Program-made: the position numbers and the translations under genes
Part shown: in pieces, positions 8,958 to 17,621 of the stretch
How the letters are laid out: every line of letters begins with the position of its first letter
Numbering within the stretch: the first letter of the stretch is position 1
The notes under the pieces: generated by a model
What the model saw: the letters and a program-made list of their open reading frames with translations, nothing else
Told to the model about the DNA's origin: nothing
Database searches by the model: none
Assembly: GCF_000986865.1 (NCBI RefSeq)
Contig: NZ_LAVS01000001.1
Location: forward strand, 186,001-250,000
Reading direction: 5' to 3'
DNA from: Rheinheimera mesophila
GTDB taxonomy: Bacteria; Pseudomonadota; Gammaproteobacteria; Enterobacterales; Alteromonadaceae
DNA: 64,000 nt

Positions 8958-10565
8958 ATGATGTCGTCTGCACTCTGGGCAGAGTTAAAACAGCTGGCAC
9001 AGCAACCTTTGTCTTTGCGACAGCAATTTGCCGCAGATCCAAAGCGGGCGGAAAAATTTCAGGTGGATGCCTGTGGTATTCATCTGGATTTTGCCAAAAA
9101 CCTGATCACAGATGGGATCTGGCAAAAGCTGCTGGAACTGGCCAAACAAAGCCAAATTCAAAGCAAAACCCGGCAGATGCTCCAGGGCGACAAAATTAAC
9201 AACACCGAACAACGTGCGGTCTGGCATATGGCATTACGCGCAGATGCAAAAACGCCCTTGGTGTTAGATGGTGTCGATTTGCAACCAGAAATTCAGGCTT
9301 GTCATGCGCAAATGGCAGAGCTGATTGGCCAGTTGCACCGTGGCGAATACAAGGGTTATCTGGGCGATGCCATTACCGATCTGATTTGGATTGGTATAGG
9401 CGGTTCTTTATTAGGCCCTCAGATGGCCTGTGAAGCTTTAGCGCCTTTTAATAAAAGCCCTGTGCGTATTCACTTTGCCGGTAATATAGATGGCGCTGTA
9501 GTGTCCGATGTAGTCAAAGCTTTAAACCCTGCCACTACGCTGGTGTTTGTTGCTTCGAAGTCTTTTGGTACTGAAGAAACCAAACAAAACGCTTTGGCTG
9601 TGCGCCAGTGGTTTATAGATAAAGGCGCAGACAAAGCCGCTATAGCCCGGCATTTCTGGGCTACCTCGTCCAATATCAAAGCCGCGGCCGAGTTTGGCAT
9701 AGTGGCAGAACATATTCTGCCGATGTGGGACTGGGTCGGTGGCCGTTATTCGTTATGGTCAGCCATCGGCTTTCCTGTGGCATTGCAACTGGGCATGACG
9801 CAGTTTCAGCAACTGCTCAAAGGTGCCCGTGATATGGACCAGCATTTTATTCAGGCTCCACTAGAGCAGAATATGCCGGTGATTCTGGCGTTGCTGGGTG
9901 TTTGGTATATCAATGCCAAAGGTTGTCAGGCGCACGCCTTGTTGCCATACAGCCATTATTTACGTTTCCTGCCCTCTTATGTGCAACAACTGGATATGGA
10001 AAGTAATGGCAAAGGAGTGGACCTGAACGGTGAAGCATTAACAGATGCTACAGCACCGGTGATTTGGGGCGATGCCGGTACCAATGGTCAGCATGCCTAT
10101 CATCAGTTATTGCATCAAAGCGCACTGGCCGTGCCGTCAGACTTTATTCTGCCGGCCAAAGTCAGACATGAGCTTAGTGATCATCATCACAGATTAGCAG
10201 CCCACTGCTTTGCCCAGACTCAGGCCCTGATGCAGGGTAAAACTTTTGACGAAGCCAAAGCTGAAGTCTTGGCCACTGGAGCAACAGAAGCCGAAGCTAT
10301 GGCTTTAGCTCCTCATAAAGTATCGCCAGGCAATAAGCCAAGCAATACCTTATTGCTGCCAGAATTATCGCCTTATTACTTAGGTGCGTTAATAGCGCTT
10401 TATGAGCAGAAGGTGTTTTGTCAGGGCGTTTTATGGAATATCAATTCGTTTGATCAGTGGGGTGTAGAGCTGGGTAAACAGTTGTCGACGCCTATTTATC
10501 AGGTGTTATCTGATCAAAAAATCAATAGTTTTGATACGTCGAAGAGCACTTATCGCAAAATTTAA
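8958..10565 (+). CDS. pgi: Glucose-6-phosphate isomerase
   Basis: Interconverts glucose-6-phosphate and fructose-6-phosphate. The signature GRYSLWSAIGFP, the phosphate-binding block GIGGSLLGP and the active-site region ESNGKGVDLNGE are readable. Length 535 residues, somewhat shorter than the 549 of E. coli. AGGAG at 8948-8952 lies 5 bp before the first ATG (8958) and 8 bp before a second in-frame ATG (8961), so either could be used. It is the second gene after tal and probably shares its transcript. Confidence 0.95.
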   Translation: MMSSALWAELKQLAQQPLSLRQQFAADPKRAEKFQVDACGIHLDFAKNLITDGIWQKLLELAKQSQIQSKTRQMLQGDKINNTEQRAVWHMALRADAKTPLVLDGVDLQPEIQACHAQMAELIGQLHRGEYKGYLGDAITDLIWIGIGGSLLGPQMACEALAPFNKSPVRIHFAGNIDGAVVSDVVKALNPATTLVFVASKSFGTEETKQNALAVRQWFIDKGADKAAIARHFWATSSNIKAAAEFGIVAEHILPMWDWVGGRYSLWSAIGFPVALQLGMTQFQQLLKGARDMDQHFIQAPLEQNMPVILALLGVWYINAKGCQAHALLPYSHYLRFLPSYVQQLDMESNGKGVDLNGEALTDATAPVIWGDAGTNGQHAYHQLLHQSALAVPSDFILPAKVRHELSDHHHRLAAHCFAQTQALMQGKTFDEAKAEVLATGATEAEAMALAPHKVSPGNKPSNTLLLPELSPYYLGALIALYEQKVFCQGVLWNINSFDQWGVELGKQLSTPIYQVLSDQKINSFDTSKSTYRKI

Positions 10566-10592
10566 GCAGTTAACCTCGAACTAAACCATTGA

Positions 10593-10622
10593 ATGAACGA
10601 AAAACATTCATTTTTCGTTCAT
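10593..10622. repeat. 12-bp perfect inverted repeat between pgi and the DUF3545 gene
   Basis: ATGAACGAAAAA and its exact complement flank a 6-nt spacer. A shorter competing hairpin (TGAATG / CATTCA) overlaps the left arm and the spacer. It lies about 30 bp after the pgi stop and 80 bp before the next start. It may terminate the pgi transcript or act as an operator for the downstream gene; the T-run is inside the stem rather than after it. Confidence 0.6.
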
Positions 10623-10704
10623 ATTTGTGTCAAAGAGTTATTTTATTTTTAGACAAAGTGTGGTACTAATTTGTTGAAAATAACAACAACTCAGAGGGGC
10701 AACC

Positions 10705-10881
10705 ATGGAAAGCTTCGAAGACTTACTGAATATGTTGGAGCGTCCTGCAACAAAAAGCCGTGCGGTCAAACGCAAATGGCGCGAAATTGAAGCAGTGAAA
10801 GAACGCCAGCGCTTAAAACGAGAACTAGAAGACATAGACTGGACCATAGAACCTGAGTTAGTAGACATCGAATTAAGTTAA
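10705..10881 (+). CDS. DUF3545 family small protein
   Basis: A 58-residue ORF starting at ATG 10705 with AGGGG 5 bp upstream. The core KRKWREIEAVKERQRLKREL and the following EDIDW are characteristic, as I recall them, of DUF3545, a small highly charged family in Shewanella, Vibrio and relatives with no established function. The helix is rich in Arg, Lys and Glu and could form a coiled coil or bind nucleic acid; that is inference. A strong terminator follows 3 bp after the stop, and a perfect inverted repeat lies upstream, so it looks like an independently controlled monocistronic gene. Confidence 0.8.
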   Translation: MESFEDLLNMLERPATKSRAVKRKWREIEAVKERQRLKRELEDIDWTIEPELVDIELS

Positions 10882-10883
10882 AA

Positions 10884-10915
10884 GAAAGCCCCGGCAGTCA
10901 TGTCGGGGCTTTTTA
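10884..10915 (+). terminator. Rho-independent terminator after the DUF3545 gene
   Basis: Stem AGCCCCGGCA / TGTCGGGGCT (one G-T pair, 4-nt loop) followed by TTTTTAT, directly after the stop codon. Confidence 0.88.
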
Positions 10916-10972
10916 TTTGACTGTCATTCAGGCTCTATATGTTTAACACGACCTGTGTAACCCTAAGTAATT

Positions 10973-11067
10973 GGTGTCGCAGCTAGGCGACAAGCGCTTT
11001 CGCCCCAGGAGCATAGTTGTCCTATGTGACTGGGGCGAAAGCGTGCAGTCAACAACGCTGCGGCGCC
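10973..11067. repeat. Long palindromic element beyond the 3' end of ung
   Basis: Nested inverted repeats share one centre: an outer pair 10973-10983 / 11057-11067 of 11 pairs with two T-G wobbles, a perfect 14-bp pair 10995-11008 / 11030-11043 (CGCTTTCGCCCCAG), and an inner CATAG / CTATG. The wobble pairs hold only if the plus strand is the RNA. It lies 12 bp past the ung stop. The layout resembles dispersed palindromic (REP or MITE-like) units; no second copy was seen in the window. Confidence 0.7.
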
Positions 11068-11079
11068 AAGTACGACGGG

Positions 11080-11742
11080 TTAAACTTGCCAGCGGATGGG
11101 TGCTTTACCTTGCTGCTGCAACAGCTCGTTGGCTTTGGCAAAGTGGCCGCAGCCTAAAAAGCCGCGGTGAGCTGACAAAGGCGATGGATGAGGTGCGGTC
11201 AGAATATGGTGCTTGGTTTTATCAATCAGTTGTGATTTTTTAATCGCATGGCTGCCCCATAACAAAAACACTATGCCTTCTGCATGGGCACTGATAGCCC
11301 GTATCACCTGATCGGTAAATTGCTCCCAACCTAAATCACGGTGTGAGTTGGCCTCATTCGCTACCACAGTCAGTACTGTATTAAGTAACAACACGCCCTG
11401 CTGAGCCCAACATTCCAAACAGCCGTGATTCGGCATCTGAAAATCAACATACTCCAGCGCCAGCTCTTTGTAGATATTGCGCAGTGACGGCGGAATAGCT
11501 ACACCAGGCGGCACGGAAAAACTTAAGCCATGCGCCTGATTTGGACCATGGTAAGGGTCCTGCCCTATGACCACCACTTTCATCTGTGCAAAAGGTGTTA
11601 ATTTAAAAGCATTAAACACTTGCGCTTCAGGCGGGTAAATCACCTGACCTGCGGCACGTTGTTGCTTTAAATACTCCATAGTTTGCAGAAAATAGGGCTG
11701 ATTTTTTTCAGCCCCAATTACGTCTTGCCAGTGTAAAGACAC
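11080..11742 (-). CDS. ung: Uracil-DNA glycosylase
   Basis: Removes uracil from DNA as the first step of base excision repair. The catalytic motif GQDPYHG (residues 60-66, Asp62) and the DNA-intercalation block [11 protein letters not shown] are intact. Length 220 residues, normal for family 1 UDG. It begins with GTG, three bases after the thrC stop and with no strong ribosome site, so translation is likely coupled to thrC and ung belongs to the threonine operon transcript. A palindromic element lies just past its stop. Confidence 0.95.
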   Translation of the reverse strand: MSLHWQDVIGAEKNQPYFLQTMEYLKQQRAAGQVIYPPEAQVFNAFKLTPFAQMKVVVIGQDPYHGPNQAHGLSFSVPPGVAIPPSLRNIYKELALEYVDFQMPNHGCLECWAQQGVLLLNTVLTVVANEANSHRDLGWEQFTDQVIRAISAHAEGIVFLLWGSHAIKKSQLIDKTKHHILTAPHPSPLSAHRGFLGCGHFAKANELLQQQGKAPIRWQV

Positions 11743-11745
11743 AGT

Positions 11746-13035
11746 TTATTGATCCAGAGTCAGTAAGAAGTGGCGTAATTGTACAAAATCCGGCGCCATA
11801 TCTGCACTTAAACTTGCCTCTGATGCCACGGCGGCCAATTCAGGCGGTAAAGCGATAGGACTGCCGAGGATATTCTCCACCTGCTCTTTAAATTTAGCCG
11901 GATGCGCAGTACCGAGGAAAATACCAAATTCACCGTCCTGCAGGCTACGTTTTAACGCTTTGTAGGCAATAGCCGCATGAGGTTCGCTGACATATCCTAA
12001 CTGCGCTAGCTGGCGCATCGACAGTTGGGTATCCTCTTCATCCACCATCACAGCTTCTAAATCGTCACGTGAAATTTTGCCCTGCGCCAATAAAGCCTCC
12101 ACCCGAGGCCAGTTATTGGGCGCACTGACATCCATCGCATTGGATAAAGTGGCCACAGTTTTATTCGGCGCCCACTGCCCCTCTTTCCAGTAACGAGGCA
12201 CTGTGTCATTTAAGTTGGTGGCCGCTATCATCCTTTTGATCGGTAAACCCAACACTTTGGCAATCAGACCCGCCGTCAGGTTACCGAAGTTGCCACTAGG
12301 CACAGCGATCACAATTTGATCACGCTTGTCTTTAGGTACCTGAGCCACAGCTTCAAAGTAATAACAGATTTGGGCAAATAAACGGCTGATATTAATAGAG
12401 TTGGCGGAGTTGATATTCAGTTGCTTCACTAAATCCCTGTCGTTAAATACCTCTTTTACTAAAGCCTGACACTGATCAAAGTCGGCTTCTACCGCCAGGG
12501 TATGGATGTTATGACCTAAAGTGGTAAACAGCTTCTCCTGCAACGGGCTGATTTTTCCTTTTGGAAATAAAATCACCACATCGACACCAGCTTGCTGATA
12601 AAAAGCATGAGCCACAGCCGCACCTGTATCCCCTGAAGTGGCGGTGACAATAGTGGTTTTGCTGACATTCTGCTGCTTTTGCGCCTGAATTAACGCCTGC
12701 GCCATAAAACGGCCACCAAAGTCTTTAAAGGCTAAAGTGGGGCCATGGAATAACTCTAAGCAGGCGACATCATCCGTCACCTGAGCTAAAGGTGCCGGAA
12801 ACTGAAAAGCGTTGCTTACCATCTGATGGATTTGGGAAGCCGGGAGTTCGTCGCCGATTAAAGCCTGCAGCACTTTGGCGCTGCGCTCAACAAAAGGCAG
12901 CTCTAATAAAGCGTCAACATCCAGGGTTGGCCACTGCGTAGGGAAAAACAGCCCCTGCTGCTCGCCTAAACCGATACGGACTGCATCTAAAAAACTAACT
13001 TGTTGTGAAGCGACTTTGGTATTTGTTAATTGCAT
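11746..13035 (-). CDS. thrC: Threonine synthase
   Basis: PLP enzyme that converts O-phosphohomoserine to threonine. Lys104 in the motif FHGPTLAFKDFGGRF is the PLP Schiff-base lysine; the phosphate-binding block TSGDTGAAVAHAF and PSGNFGNLTAG are also seen. Length 429 residues, as in E. coli. It follows thrB by 9 bp and precedes ung by 3 bp, the last biosynthetic step of the thrABC operon. Confidence 0.95.
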   Translation of the reverse strand: MQLTNTKVASQQVSFLDAVRIGLGEQQGLFFPTQWPTLDVDALLELPFVERSAKVLQALIGDELPASQIHQMVSNAFQFPAPLAQVTDDVACLELFHGPTLAFKDFGGRFMAQALIQAQKQQNVSKTTIVTATSGDTGAAVAHAFYQQAGVDVVILFPKGKISPLQEKLFTTLGHNIHTLAVEADFDQCQALVKEVFNDRDLVKQLNINSANSINISRLFAQICYYFEAVAQVPKDKRDQIVIAVPSGNFGNLTAGLIAKVLGLPIKRMIAATNLNDTVPRYWKEGQWAPNKTVATLSNAMDVSAPNNWPRVEALLAQGKISRDDLEAVMVDEEDTQLSMRQLAQLGYVSEPHAAIAYKALKRSLQDGEFGIFLGTAHPAKFKEQVENILGSPIALPPELAAVASEASLSADMAPDFVQLRHFLLTLDQ

Positions 13036-13044
13036 TTTTACATC

Positions 13045-13977
13045 CTACAGCGCACGTGCGCCTTGTCCCGCCAGACGACAGACGGTCGTGATGGCATCTG
13101 AGTTTTTAGCGTAATGCTGTTGTAAATAAGCAGCGGCAAATTGGGCCTGAGTATCATTCTGGCAGACCGCAAAAATAGTAGGACCAGCACCGGAAATACC
13201 GACATGGCCTATGCCCTGAGCTGTTAACTGTTCGCGTATAGGCAACAATTCAGGCATCAGATGCTGACGGGCAGGCTCAGCCACCAGATCCTGCAAAGCA
13301 GCAAAAGCCTCATTTTCATCTTTGGCATACAAAGCACTGATAAAACGGCTTAACATGCCAGCAAAAGCTATGCTGTGTTTCAGCGTCAATTGCTGCGGCA
13401 ATACAGCACGGGCTTCTTTGGTCGACAGCACTGTGCCCGGATAACACAGCACCACTTGCCAATGTTCAAACCAGGGCAAAGCCCGGCAGAGCAAAGGGCT
13501 GTCCGGCAACATCAATAATAAGCCACCATAAAAGGACGGAGCCACGTTATCGTAATGCACTGAACCACTGACGCCCCCCTCCAGCTGAGCCATCAGTTGC
13601 AGCAACTGATAGTCATCCAAAGGTTTACCAAAATAGTCATTAAACGCATAACAGGCGACCACTATAGAACAGGCGCTGGAACCTAACCCACTGCCCACAG
13701 GCAGGTTTTTCACCAGTTCCAGTTGCAGCCGCGGTAAAGTCCGGCCTATTGCTTTTTCAAAAGCATAAAAACACTGCAGCACTAAATTATCGTCTGTGTC
13801 TTTGGGCAACTGATGCACATAGCGGCCGTTCAACCTTAAACTCAGCTCTGGCTGTTCGTTATGAATACGCAGTTCATCCCCAAATAAAGAACCATCAACA
13901 GGTTCAAAAGCAGCGCCTAATAAATCAAATCCAACAGAAAAATTCCCTGTGGAGGCAGGCGCAAAATACGACTTCAT
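13045..13977 (-). CDS. thrB: Homoserine kinase
   Basis: GHMP-family kinase that phosphorylates homoserine. The ATP-binding glycine-rich loop PVGSGLGSSACS spans about residues 93-104, and the C-terminal GHMP block GISGAGPTIFAV is present. Length 310 residues, matching E. coli ThrB. The start ATG lies 1 bp after the thrA stop, so translation is almost certainly coupled. Confidence 0.95.
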   Translation of the reverse strand: MKSYFAPASTGNFSVGFDLLGAAFEPVDGSLFGDELRIHNEQPELSLRLNGRYVHQLPKDTDDNLVLQCFYAFEKAIGRTLPRLQLELVKNLPVGSGLGSSACSIVVACYAFNDYFGKPLDDYQLLQLMAQLEGGVSGSVHYDNVAPSFYGGLLLMLPDSPLLCRALPWFEHWQVVLCYPGTVLSTKEARAVLPQQLTLKHSIAFAGMLSRFISALYAKDENEAFAALQDLVAEPARQHLMPELLPIREQLTAQGIGHVGISGAGPTIFAVCQNDTQAQFAAAYLQQHYAKNSDAITTVCRLAGQGARAL

Positions 13978-13978
13978 A

Positions 13979-16438
13979 TTACATCTCCTGCTGCCAGGAC
14001 AGAGTCCGCATTACATCACTGAACACACCGGCTGCTGTGACCGCAGCACCAGCCCCATAACCCCTCAATACAAAAGGAATAGGCTGGTAATAACGGGTAT
14101 GAATAGCCAGCGCATTTTCACCGTCTTTGACTTTGGCCAGCGGATGATCCAAATCCAAAGCTTTGATAGCCACTTTGCAGCGGCCTTCGCTGATTTCAGC
14201 TATATAACGCAGCACCTGACCTTTGGCTTTGGCTTCTGCGATACGTCCAGCAAACTGTTGATTTAGTTCTGGTAACCGCTGCATAAAAGTCGGCACATCT
14301 GTGCCAGGCGCAAAATCAACAGGTAATACACCTTCCACTTCAACATCCGCTAAATTCAGCATCAGACCCGACTCACGCGCCATGATCAGTAATTTACGCG
14401 CCACATCCATACCGGATAAATCATCACGGGGATCCGGTTCGGTAAAACCCAATTCGCGGGCTTTAGTGGTAACTTCAGATAAAGACTGACCTTGCTCTAA
14501 CAGACCAAAAATATAGGACAACGAGCCCGATAATATGCCCTCAAAAGCCACCAGTTCGTCACCCGCATTAAACAAGCCCTGTAAGGTGTCAATCACCGGC
14601 AAACCAGCACCAACTGTGGTCTCATACAGGAAACGACGTCTGTGTTGTTGTGCCACCTGACGTAGCTGATGGTAGTAATCCAATGAGCCTGTATTGGCTT
14701 TTTTATTTGGGGTGACTACATGGAAACCGGCCTTTAAGAAATCCACATACAAATTGGCCACAGGCTCTGCGCTGCTGCAGTCAATCAATACCGGATTGGT
14801 TAAATGCTGTTCCTGCACAAAACGGCTTAAATCCGCCACAGAAAACTGACCTTTCGCCTGCTGCATCTGCTGTTGCCACTGGCTTAAGTCGATACCTTTT
14901 TCGTCCAGCAGCAAGGCTTTGGAATTGGCGATGCCATAGACCTTCAGCTTGACATTGCGTTGCTGTAAAAACTCTTGCTGACGCTGAAACTGCGCCAATA
15001 ATTCGCTACCCACCACACCACAACCGACCAGAAACACATCTATGCTGGGAATATGGCTGAAGAAGTTTTCATGACACACCTTCACTGCGTTCTGACAGGC
15101 TTTTTGCTCAACCACAGCGGAGATAGAACGCTCACTACTGTCCTGCGCTATCGCCACTATATTGACCCGGGCTTGCGCCAGGGACGCAAAAAACTTAGCC
15201 GCTACACCACGGTGCTGACGCATACCATCGCCGACTAAACTGACTATCGCCATGTCGGATAGAATCTGCAGTGGGCGCAATAACTTGCCTTGCAGTTCCA
15301 GTTCAAACTCGGCTTCCAGCGCTTTTTTCGCTGCCGGCAAATCGAGCTGTGCGACACAGAAGCTGATGCTAAATTCTGAAGAGGACTGAGTGATTAAACT
15401 GACCGACACCTGTTCACGCGCCATAGTGGCAAAAACACGAGACGCCATACCCACTACACCTTTGAGGCCAGGGCCTGAGACGGTGATCAGCGCCAGATGT
15501 TCCAGACTGGAAATGCCTTTGACCAGCGCATCACCGTTGTTGTCTGCATCAATACAGGTGCCGGGCGCCGACGGGTTTAAAGTATTTTTTATGTAACAAG
15601 GAATTTGAAAACGCGCCAGTGGACCTATAGTTTTTGGATGCAGTACTTTGGCACCAAAATACGACAGCTCCATGGCTTCGTCATAGGATAAATGGTCAAT
15701 CAGTTTGGCTTGTTTCACCTGACGAGGGTCAGCGCTGTAGACACCATCCACATCAGTCCAAATCTCACAGACGGATGCTTTAACCGCAGCAGCCACAATA
15801 GCAGCAGAATAGTCCGAGCCATTGCGGCCTAATAAACACAACTCACCCTGCGCGTTACTGGAGACAAAACCGGCCATCACATAGACCTGAGCCGATTGTT
15901 TCGCCAAAGCGGCGGCAAAGCTCTGCTCCGAAGCAGGAATGTCTGCCACGGCATTTAAATAATCGCCCTGACTTTTGACTAAAGCCACAGAGTCCAGCAG
16001 CACCACATCCACCTGACGGGATTTAAAAAGAGCCGTCATCAGGCAAACACTGAACTGCTCACCCATGCCGAGAATTTGCGCCTTGATATGATCAGGGCAA
16101 TAACTCAATAAGCTAATGCCCTGCAAACGTTCGGTCAGTTGTTGTTCCTGCGCATCCGCCAGTTGCTGTACCGCTTTGAGCTGTTCACTGCTAACCCGAA
16201 GCGAAGCTTCCGCAATAAGCTGCGCCAGTCGCTGTTTCCACTGCTGCAGCAGCGGTTGATAGTCCGAACCTAAAAAGGCCAGATCCGTCAGCTCCACCAG
16301 TAAGTTGGTGACGCCCTGAGGCGCAGACAACACCAGGCCGATGCTCTGGTTGCCTATTTGTTGTTGCACTATATCCGCCACCTCGAGGAAGCGGGTTACC
16401 GACGCCAGAGACGAACCACCAAACTTAAGCACCCTCAT
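13979..16438 (-). CDS. thrA: Bifunctional aspartokinase I / homoserine dehydrogenase I
   Basis: Catalyses the first and third steps from aspartate to threonine. The N-terminal aspartokinase (KFGGSSLA at residues 5-12, GRNGSDYSA near 205) is followed by paired ACT regulatory domains (about 310-460), then a Rossmann NADP fold ([11 protein letters not shown]) and the homoserine dehydrogenase catalytic region containing [18 protein letters not shown]. Length 819 residues, as E. coli ThrA (820). AAGGAG lies 6 bp before the ATG. Synthesis is controlled by the upstream leader peptide and attenuator (16459-16580). Confidence 0.96.
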   Translation of the reverse strand: MRVLKFGGSSLASVTRFLEVADIVQQQIGNQSIGLVLSAPQGVTNLLVELTDLAFLGSDYQPLLQQWKQRLAQLIAEASLRVSSEQLKAVQQLADAQEQQLTERLQGISLLSYCPDHIKAQILGMGEQFSVCLMTALFKSRQVDVVLLDSVALVKSQGDYLNAVADIPASEQSFAAALAKQSAQVYVMAGFVSSNAQGELCLLGRNGSDYSAAIVAAAVKASVCEIWTDVDGVYSADPRQVKQAKLIDHLSYDEAMELSYFGAKVLHPKTIGPLARFQIPCYIKNTLNPSAPGTCIDADNNGDALVKGISSLEHLALITVSGPGLKGVVGMASRVFATMAREQVSVSLITQSSSEFSISFCVAQLDLPAAKKALEAEFELELQGKLLRPLQILSDMAIVSLVGDGMRQHRGVAAKFFASLAQARVNIVAIAQDSSERSISAVVEQKACQNAVKVCHENFFSHIPSIDVFLVGCGVVGSELLAQFQRQQEFLQQRNVKLKVYGIANSKALLLDEKGIDLSQWQQQMQQAKGQFSVADLSRFVQEQHLTNPVLIDCSSAEPVANLYVDFLKAGFHVVTPNKKANTGSLDYYHQLRQVAQQHRRRFLYETTVGAGLPVIDTLQGLFNAGDELVAFEGILSGSLSYIFGLLEQGQSLSEVTTKARELGFTEPDPRDDLSGMDVARKLLIMARESGLMLNLADVEVEGVLPVDFAPGTDVPTFMQRLPELNQQFAGRIAEAKAKGQVLRYIAEISEGRCKVAIKALDLDHPLAKVKDGENALAIHTRYYQPIPFVLRGYGAGAAVTAAGVFSDVMRTLSWQQEM

Positions 16439-16458
16439 GTGTTACTCCTTGCTAAACG

Positions 16459-16495
16459 AAAAAGGCCCGTGACGGGGAGGTCACGGGCCTTTTTA
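16459..16495 (-). terminator. Threonine operon attenuator
   Basis: On the reverse strand GGCCCGTGAC / GTCACGGGCC forms a perfect 10-bp stem with a 6-nt loop, flanked by A- and T-runs, between the leader peptide and thrA. The segment GACCTCC in its left arm and loop (plus-strand 16476-16482) is an exact complement of GGAGGTC at 16512-16518, just past the leader stop, giving the alternative antiterminator. An imperfect pause stem can form over the end of the leader ORF. This is the classic attenuation layout. Confidence 0.92.
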
Positions 16496-16517
16496 AAAAC
16501 AATACGCCGCCGACCTC

Positions 16518-16580
16518 CTACCCCGCAGGGTTGGTGGTAATAATAATGGTGAGTGTATTGCGGATTTGTGTCTTATTCAT
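16518..16580 (-). CDS. thrL: thr operon leader peptide (20 residues)
   Basis: An ATG at 16580 opens a 20-codon frame closed by TAG at 16518-16520. Residues 9-16 run Thr-Leu-Thr-Ile-Ile-Ile-Thr-Thr, and the peptide has five Thr and three-in-a-row Ile among its few residues. E. coli ThrL is likewise a Thr/Ile-rich 21-residue peptide. Ribosome stalling at Thr or Ile codons when the charged tRNAs run low would free the antiterminator and let transcription enter thrA. No strong ribosome site is visible before the ATG. Confidence 0.92.
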   Translation of the reverse strand: MNKTQIRNTLTIIITTNPAG

Positions 16581-16600
16581 ACTGTCTATATGCTCAAAGT

Positions 16601-16640
16601 TTTAGACGTCTGTCAATCTAAATGTTTAGATTATTCTAAA
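16601..16640 (-). promoter_or_regulatory. Cluster of alternating TTTAGA/TCTAAA half-sites upstream of thrL
   Basis: Four half-sites alternate in orientation: TTTAGA 16601-16606, TCTAAA 16617-16622, TTTAGA 16625-16630, TCTAAA 16635-16640. The middle two lie in a perfect 18-bp palindrome (16615-16632). A TTGACA reading leftward (16616-16611) lies within the array, and an AGACGTCT 8-mer (the E. coli MetJ box sequence) spans 16604-16611. This is probably the control region of the thr operon; the bound protein is unknown and the exact promoter was not settled. Confidence 0.45.
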
Positions 16641-16652
16641 TTTAACCTGCCG

Positions 16653-17621
16653 TCAGACAGTCTTCACCATAAATGCAGTTTCTCCTGCACTGTAGGAGAT
16701 CACTCTGTTGCGTCCCTCTTTTTTGGCGTTATAAAGCGCCATATCAGCCTGACCTATCAGCACTTCGTGGGCTCTGTCACCGGTAGTATCCAGTTGGGCG
16801 ACACCAACACTGATCGAACTTTGGATAGAGTGCTCATGAAATGTGACAGCTTTACTGCTGACAGCCAGACAAATACGTTCAGCCACCTCCACTGCCCCAG
16901 CCAAAGCCGTATTGGTCAGCACTATGCCAAACTCTTCACCTCCGTATCGACCAAACCAATCGGTGTCGCGCAATAAAGCACGGACTCTGGCAGTTAATTC
17001 AATCAGCACAGAATCTCCACCTAAGTGACCATATTGATCATTGAGCTGCTTAAATTTATCCAAATCAAACAGTAGCAAAGACAAAGGTTGCCGGTAGCGT
17101 TGTGCTCTTTGCACTTCAAGCTTTAATTGCTCTTCCCAATACCGTCTGTTTAACACCTGGGTTAAACCGTCCACACGATTGCTTTGCTCCAGTTTTTGTA
17201 AAGTCGTTTGCAGATGTTGCTGATATACAAATGCATCAGTGGCATCTTCAATCAACATGCAAACATAACGACGACCCGTAGGATCATGCAGCGGTAACAT
17301 AGTGCAGTTCTGCGCCATATACTGGCTGGAACTGGTCACTGGACGTAAATGGGGCAACTTAATTACATATTGCCGCTGTTCCCAACTGCTAAATGAGGGG
17401 CTTTGCAATTCCAGTACCGAGGCAAATTTACGCCTGAGCCAGGCTTCAGGTACGTCAGCAAACACCTGAAATAAACTTTTACCTTTTACCTCGGTCAGTT
17501 GCACCGAACTGTGGCGCTGTAAAAAGCTATTCAGATAGACCAGTTGAAAGTCCTCATCGACCACCAACACGCCACTGTTAAGCTGCTCTAATATAGGGCC
17601 CGTTAACCAGTCGTTTGACAT
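16653..17621 (-). CDS. PAS-GGDEF diguanylate cyclase
   Basis: Cytoplasmic protein of 322 residues: a PAS-like sensor domain (about 10-130), a short coiled linker and a GGDEF domain (about 150-310). The active-site loop is GGEEF at 227-231, a functional variant, and an inhibitory-site RxxD (Arg218-Asp221) lies exactly five residues upstream, so product inhibition by c-di-GMP is expected. The ATG at 17621 overlaps the stop of the CheC gene (TAATG), which decides the start against a longer upstream reading. It is third in a response regulator-CheC-GGDEF unit and presumably produces c-di-GMP in that pathway. Confidence 0.88.
   Translation of the reverse strand: MSNDWLTGPILEQLNSGVLVVDEDFQLVYLNSFLQRHSSVQLTEVKGKSLFQVFADVPEAWLRRKFASVLELQSPSFSSWEQRQYVIKLPHLRPVTSSSQYMAQNCTMLPLHDPTGRRYVCMLIEDATDAFVYQQHLQTTLQKLEQSNRVDGLTQVLNRRYWEEQLKLEVQRAQRYRQPLSLLLFDLDKFKQLNDQYGHLGGDSVLIELTARVRALLRDTDWFGRYGGEEFGIVLTNTALAGAVEVAERICLAVSSKAVTFHEHSIQSSISVGVAQLDTTGDRAHEVLIGQADMALYNAKKEGRNRVISYSAGETAFMVKTV

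Noticed and set aside
10971-11243. A 90-residue ORF overlapping the ung 3' end
   Set aside because: It runs through the palindrome and antisense to conserved ung codons, so it is a by-product of those sequences.
16604-16611. MetJ-controlled thr operon
   Set aside because: One perfect met box is present but neighbouring 8-mers match poorly, and MetJ needs tandem boxes. It was kept only as part of a half-site array.
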